In this document: positions 59,401-64,000 of the stretch, piece by piece | Layout: every line of letters starts with the position of its first letter | How positions within the stretch are numbered: position 1 is the first letter of the stretch | NCBI GenBank assembly: GCA_013399115.1 | Contig: VXAA01006530.1 | Span: 524,157-588,156, forward strand | Length of the DNA stretch: 64,000 nt | Source of the DNA: Anseranas semipalmata | Lineage: Eukaryota; Chordata; Aves; Anseriformes; Anseranatidae | Direction of reading: 5' to 3' | Notes under the pieces: model-generated | What the model was told of the DNA's origin: nothing | Databases searched by the model: none | Seen by the model: the letters and a program-made list of their open reading frames with translations, nothing else | Made by a program: the position numbers and the translations under genes

Positions 59401-62400
59401 ATATTGTCCCAAACTCTTGAGGATTAAACTCCTCCCTTCTCTTGCTTTATTAGCAAACTACAAAGATGGATTTTCCTTTTCTTAGGGTTATAATTCAATT
59501 ATCTTCCAGATAACAAGATGAAACACTGCAAATACACAATTCTGTCAAAACACTTTTTGAAGGAATAACAGTACAGTTAGAAAATCATTTTTCTGTCAAG
59601 TTAGAGAGGGAATGGATATTTTCTTTATGTAGCATAAATCACTTCCTAAATGCTATTTGTTCAAATCTCCTGTATCACTTGGGGTTTCATATGGATTAAA
59701 ATACTCTGCCTTTAGTTCAGATTTTTGAAATCAGGAATCTGTATTTTAGAGGTAAGGTCAGAATTGCTCATGCTATTTTTGCTAAGTTTTGGAAATGTAG
59801 CCGAAGTACAGTTTTACCTCTACAAAAAGCTTAATTCTCTCATCTCCCACATTAGTGATTTTTTTTTTTTCCTCAGTTACTAATACCATGTTTTCTACAA
59901 ATACTTTGAAAGAATTAGTAAATCCCAGCCTGGAACCGTGAAACTGCAAATTGTTTCCAACTACTTAACATTCTTGGAATCTGAACCAAGAAAATATCTA
60001 ACATTACCTTTTGAAGACAGATTGCAATTTCAGAAACTGAAGACTTTCGAAAGCATGAATTACATATGTAAAACACGAGTAAGAACAGAAAAAGTATTTC
60101 ATGGACTACCCCTGTTAAGAAGATTGCCCTTCTGAATGCCAGGTCACTACAGCCATGGTATAACACTCAAAGCCCATCATGTCTGAAAAAAAGCTGCTGA
60201 TGCCTCACGATTGCTCCCAAGGGCTGCCTCTGTGCGTCTGTCCTGCATTTGATCTTTCAGAAGGAAGTCTCCTACCATCAGAGTAGCTGTCTTTTGCAAA
60301 GGAAGTTACTGCCACATCGATTTTAAGGATCTGAAAACAAAATGACTTCTGTTTCAAACCCATAAAGTTTCATGTGCTACCTATTAAGTACATAGACATT
60401 TATTTGAAATTCGCATTCTGCCACAGTAACTGTGTTTTGGAGCATGAAAAGTTTCCATGCATTCCAGGAGAAACAGTTAACCTAACCATCGCTTGAGATC
60501 CTCCCGCTCAACAAAAGGGTGATGATGGCAGTCACTTGTACTACATTAATTACATTATATCCTGAGATAACAAAAACAGCAAGGGTAATTATCACAGACC
60601 AGTTGAGACAGCTTTACTCTGTAATACCTCTGCTATGAGTTCATATCCTAAAGCAATATAACAACAGCTTTTTCAAACAAGGTCAAAAGATACCCCAATT
60701 AAGAATTTTTGCCTAGGTTTCCTTTCTGGAAGTTAGATAATTCAGCTATTTTTCTGGGAAGAAATCGACTTGCTTTGAGAAGCAACCTCTTCCCTCTCTG
60801 TTTGCTGTACTTATACAGCTATCTCACTCCACAGAAGCTAAAGATCAAAAAGAAGGCTATATGAAGACATGAGTTGTATTCCATTCAATATTTTACAAGT
60901 TACAAAAAAAATGTGGCAGCCAAAGAATGAAGTGGAACAAGCTACACTGATGTAGTGATGCTTTTCAATGCTCAGATAAAACAATTTTGGACTCAAGGAA
61001 CTTTTAAGTACTCCACATGCGAAGCAAAGTCAAAAAGTAAGACAGAAGAGGTCACAAGAAGCAAAAAGACATGAAAAGTAGAGCAAATTGAGCACATAGG
61101 AGAAGTTAAAATCCTGCTTCTTGACAGTCCTCCTTTGTCTTCAAATTAAACTCTATGTGGAAAGATAAGTCAGCCAAGAATGACATACAGAGCAAGTCTA
61201 CAATCTACAAATGCTATATTCTAGATGATGAAAATCAAATACAAAATGTAGCTAAACATACCTCACCCCTAATCCCCCATCCTCAGTAAGCAAACCAGTA
61301 CACAATTATATTCATATATAAGGAAATAAGCAAAGGACCAAAATTAGAAAACGCAAACTACCAGAAGAAAATCCTATGCATATGAACAATTACTGTGGCA
61401 GGTACACTCACTTGAAGTCATCAACTTTTAGTCTTGATCTGCCTTCCTTCAGCATCTTTGGGTTTAAACTAGGTGCCAATCTCCACATTTTAAATTGCAA
61501 ATTACTTCTCTAAATCACTTAATATCTATCCTTGAAATTTCACATGTCAACAGCTCATTAATATCTACAGTAAATGTAGCTCTCTAAAAAGAACCACAGA
61601 TTTTACGTTTATTGAGACAGATAGCTGGCACAGAGAAATAGAGCTCCTTCAATTACTATTTGGCAGAAGCTAACTTTAGTTTAAAATCCGTCTACAGGAA
61701 TTTATGGCAACACTGCAGTGAAGTGACTATTTTGAATAAGATTAGCTACTGTTGATGGCAATGCTTGGACAGTGTTTATAAATCAAACTTAGAACTTAGT
61801 ATTTTATAATAGGCCACTTCAAAACTATCTACCATAATCACCTATGCAGTATATTATGATAAACGCTAACAAGGCTGGAGATTAAAAGTAATAAAATGAT
61901 CTATACAAGGTAATGAATGCAAGCAAACTGTAAACAAAGACTTTATCCATATATGTTTTCTAAACCTTGTACCTAACCTAACTCAGACTGTTGTAGAGAA
62001 CAGAAGACAGAAATTAATCAAAGTAGTACACCTAACACAAACAAGTATTTCAGTAACCCCACATCTTATCTTCTTATGGTTTGAAAACAATTTAAACCGA
62101 TGATCCTTCAGGACAGGAACAATGCAGATTGTTAAGGTGATATTCTGAATATAAACAGTTTTTTTTTTTTGTTCATCAATTTTGAATTACACTTATCTCA
62201 GTCAAATGAAACCTGAAAATTTATCTAGAAACGAATATATTAAACTATACATATAATAGATAAAATTAAAATGTTGTAATTCAGACAGAGTCTTAGAAAA
62301 CTTGCCAGAGGTCCAACTTTTCACTTGAAATTCAAACGGCATCAGTTTTGTGTGTAATTTTGATTTTTGCAAGAGTACTAACTTACACATGAAAAACAGA

Positions 62401-64000
62401 TGGCTCAAAATGCTTCCCTATTTATGGGGGGTTGTACAGTACAACAATTTCTATTTTTTTTGCTAAGATATGGATTCTAGACCATCATGCAATGAGCACA
62501 TGCGCCAATTAAAATGGCAACTATTCCTATGAGTGAAAACCACCTCAGTTAAGAACACCTTCTGACCTAAGAAGCTTACGGACTGCATAAGAGTTTGAAA
62601 ATAACTTCATAGGAGAGAGGAATCAAATGTGGAAGCCTTCACTCTCATCATAAAAACAAAAGCATGTGTGAATGTAAATGAACATATTTAAGTGAAAACA
62701 GTAATAAACAAAATCTGTATTCCACACTTTTAATTGCCTGCTTCTGTGAGTTTTTTGAAAGGTTCTTCATCCTGGCTAAAAATATACATAGACAAAAGAA
62801 AAAGAAGTTCCAGTGGCTAACTACTATTACAGAGTTTGATAGCCAATCAATATGAAAAATAGTTCGTTTAACAAAAACAAAGTAGTCTACTGGTAATATG
62901 TGCATTAAGCTAAAAATCCAAACAACTTTTTTATTTACTGATATCAGCTTACTCTAAACTAAGATTTTTAACATTTTGATAAGTAGTCTTAGAGCTAATT
63001 TAAGAATTACTGTAGCAAAATGTTCAAAACTAACATACACTTATATGTTGCGTATGATGTCTTTATAATTACTTCTGCAAGATCTGCTTGACTTGCATCT
63101 AAACATTCTTTTTGTTACTATGGCAGAACAGCTCTTGCATTTTCTAGCATTTCACTGTGATGTAGATGCATATTTTCTTTAAAACTATTACAATCTTGAG
63201 ACCTTTTTTCAACTGAATCATTAGTTACATTAAATATGGAGCATCAAGTACTACCTTGCTGTGCATTATCCCACCGTGATGTAAAATACCAGCCCATTTA
63301 AGTACTTTTTTCCTTACAGTTTTGGAGTTTTCCATAGGTTCTGAGAGTTTAGTCCAGGGATCCTGAAGACTCATTATGCTGAGTTCTTAACCCAAACTCC
63401 CTCTTCTTGGTAAAAACTACCGACTCTGAAGTTCATCACCTGTCCTCACTCCAGACCAAGACAGGAAGCCAGAGACTCTGAGAGACTCTGTGGACACTTC
63501 AACAGCCAACTAAGCAATTGCGAATTGTATTTTATGCAACCAATGTAGTGATCTAATCTTACGAATTTTGAGCTTAGGTAGGAGTTGAAATTAGAAATAA
63601 ATGTACAAAAAACTGGTAGGTCCTTTGAAGGGCTGTAGGCAGAAGAGATTACAGAAGTTTAATCTTGAATCAATACAGTTCGGAGAAAATGAAGAGGACA
63701 AAGCTCTTGGTGTGAAGCACAAGGAAAACTGAAAACACGCATACTGTCCATGGGAAAAGTCTCTAAACCTGGGTGCTGGGTACACAGGTGCATTATTACA
63801 AGAAGTTTAGTAGAAAGGCAAGAACTCAAGAATGATGTAAAAATGAAACACTATACCAACCCTGTAATTTTGGGCAAACATCTAACAATCAGAGCTCACA
63901 GTAGTCTTGCTGCTACCACCACCTCAAAACTACCTGTCACTCTCTGCTGAAATCCAGCAGGTATCCGCTAGAGAAGAGGTAGCAGGCTGTCTGCAACTAG
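56454..64000 (-). other. CHM intron 2, incomplete (continues past window)
   Basis: AT-rich sequence upstream of exon 3 on the CHM strand. I searched by eye for exon 2 ([20 protein letters not shown]-like) and for a CpG-rich promoter and found neither, so exons 1-2 are probably beyond 64000. It holds a retrocopy-like poly(A) segment ending at 58127 and an A run near 58566-58579. Confidence 0.65.
57767..58127 (+). pseudogene. possible retrocopy 3' end: short ORF, AATAAA, poly(A) tract
   Basis: On the plus strand a 74-codon ORF (57767-57991) ends SPFTVPEGDALYYVAYLAYE, RQMSAKQCLIVPD and a TAG stop. About 100 bases later comes AATAAA (58089-58094), then 12 bases, then 21 A (58107-58127). Signal, short spacer and A run are the order expected at the 3' end of a reverse-transcribed, inserted mRNA. 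I do not recognise the parent gene and saw no target-site duplication. A chance A run in AT-rich intron DNA remains a real alternative, and processed retrocopies are rare in birds. Confidence 0.25.

Noticed and set aside
63541..63600. TTCGTAAG-like donor near 63556-63563 as the end of exon 2
   Set aside because: The upstream sequence on that strand does not encode the expected GLPES...HVDS peptide.

Overview
The window is vertebrate nuclear DNA, almost certainly avian. It is AT-rich and gene-sparse, with GT-AG spliced exons spread over about 47 kb. It carries two CR1 LINE 3' ends that finish in the short octamer repeats (ATTCTGTG-like and ATTCTATG-like) typical of bird CR1, plus a segment resembling a common avian endogenous-retrovirus LTR. 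No Alu, L1 or other mammal-type repeats were seen. The species cannot be fixed from the sequence alone.

The only protein-coding gene I can support is CHM (Rab escort protein 1, REP1), on the minus strand. Thirteen coding exons, equivalent to human exons 3-15, run from 56453 down to 9429. All have GT-AG borders and compatible phases. They give 1852 coding bases including the stop. With the 116 bases that human exons 1-2 would add, this predicts a protein of about 655 residues, against about 653 in human. Exons 1-2 and the promoter lie beyond the right edge or were missed; I could not find exon 2 between 56454 and 64000. The intron-containing structure separates it from the intronless paralogue CHML (REP2).

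Layout, left to right: 1-9428 is downstream DNA plus the CHM 3'UTR, with poly(A) signal candidates at about 9195-9204 and 9245-9250 and no other recognisable gene. 9429-14104 holds exons 15 and 14, with an LTR-like segment in the intron between them. 14105-24605 holds exons 13 to 10. 24606-31216 is an intron carrying a 5'-truncated CR1 in the same orientation as CHM. 31217-31294 is exon 9. 31295-44774 is a 13.5 kb intron with a 35-base assembly gap (42869-42903) and an unexplained plus-strand ORF. 44775-50759 holds exons 8 to 5, with a second CR1, antisense to CHM, only about 100 bases from exon 8. 55055-56453 holds exons 4 and 3. 56454-64000 is the 5' intron, with a poly(A)-tailed segment that looks like the 3' end of a retrocopy.

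REP1 presents newly made Rab GTPases to Rab geranylgeranyl transferase and escorts the prenylated Rabs to membranes. The exons cover the GDI-family core, the geranylgeranyl-transferase contact region and the acidic tail.

I found no undescribed multi-gene system. The points most worth a second look are the retrocopy-like 3' end, the plus-strand ORF in intron 8, the LTR beside exon 15, and a 21-base A tract directly against a splice donor.
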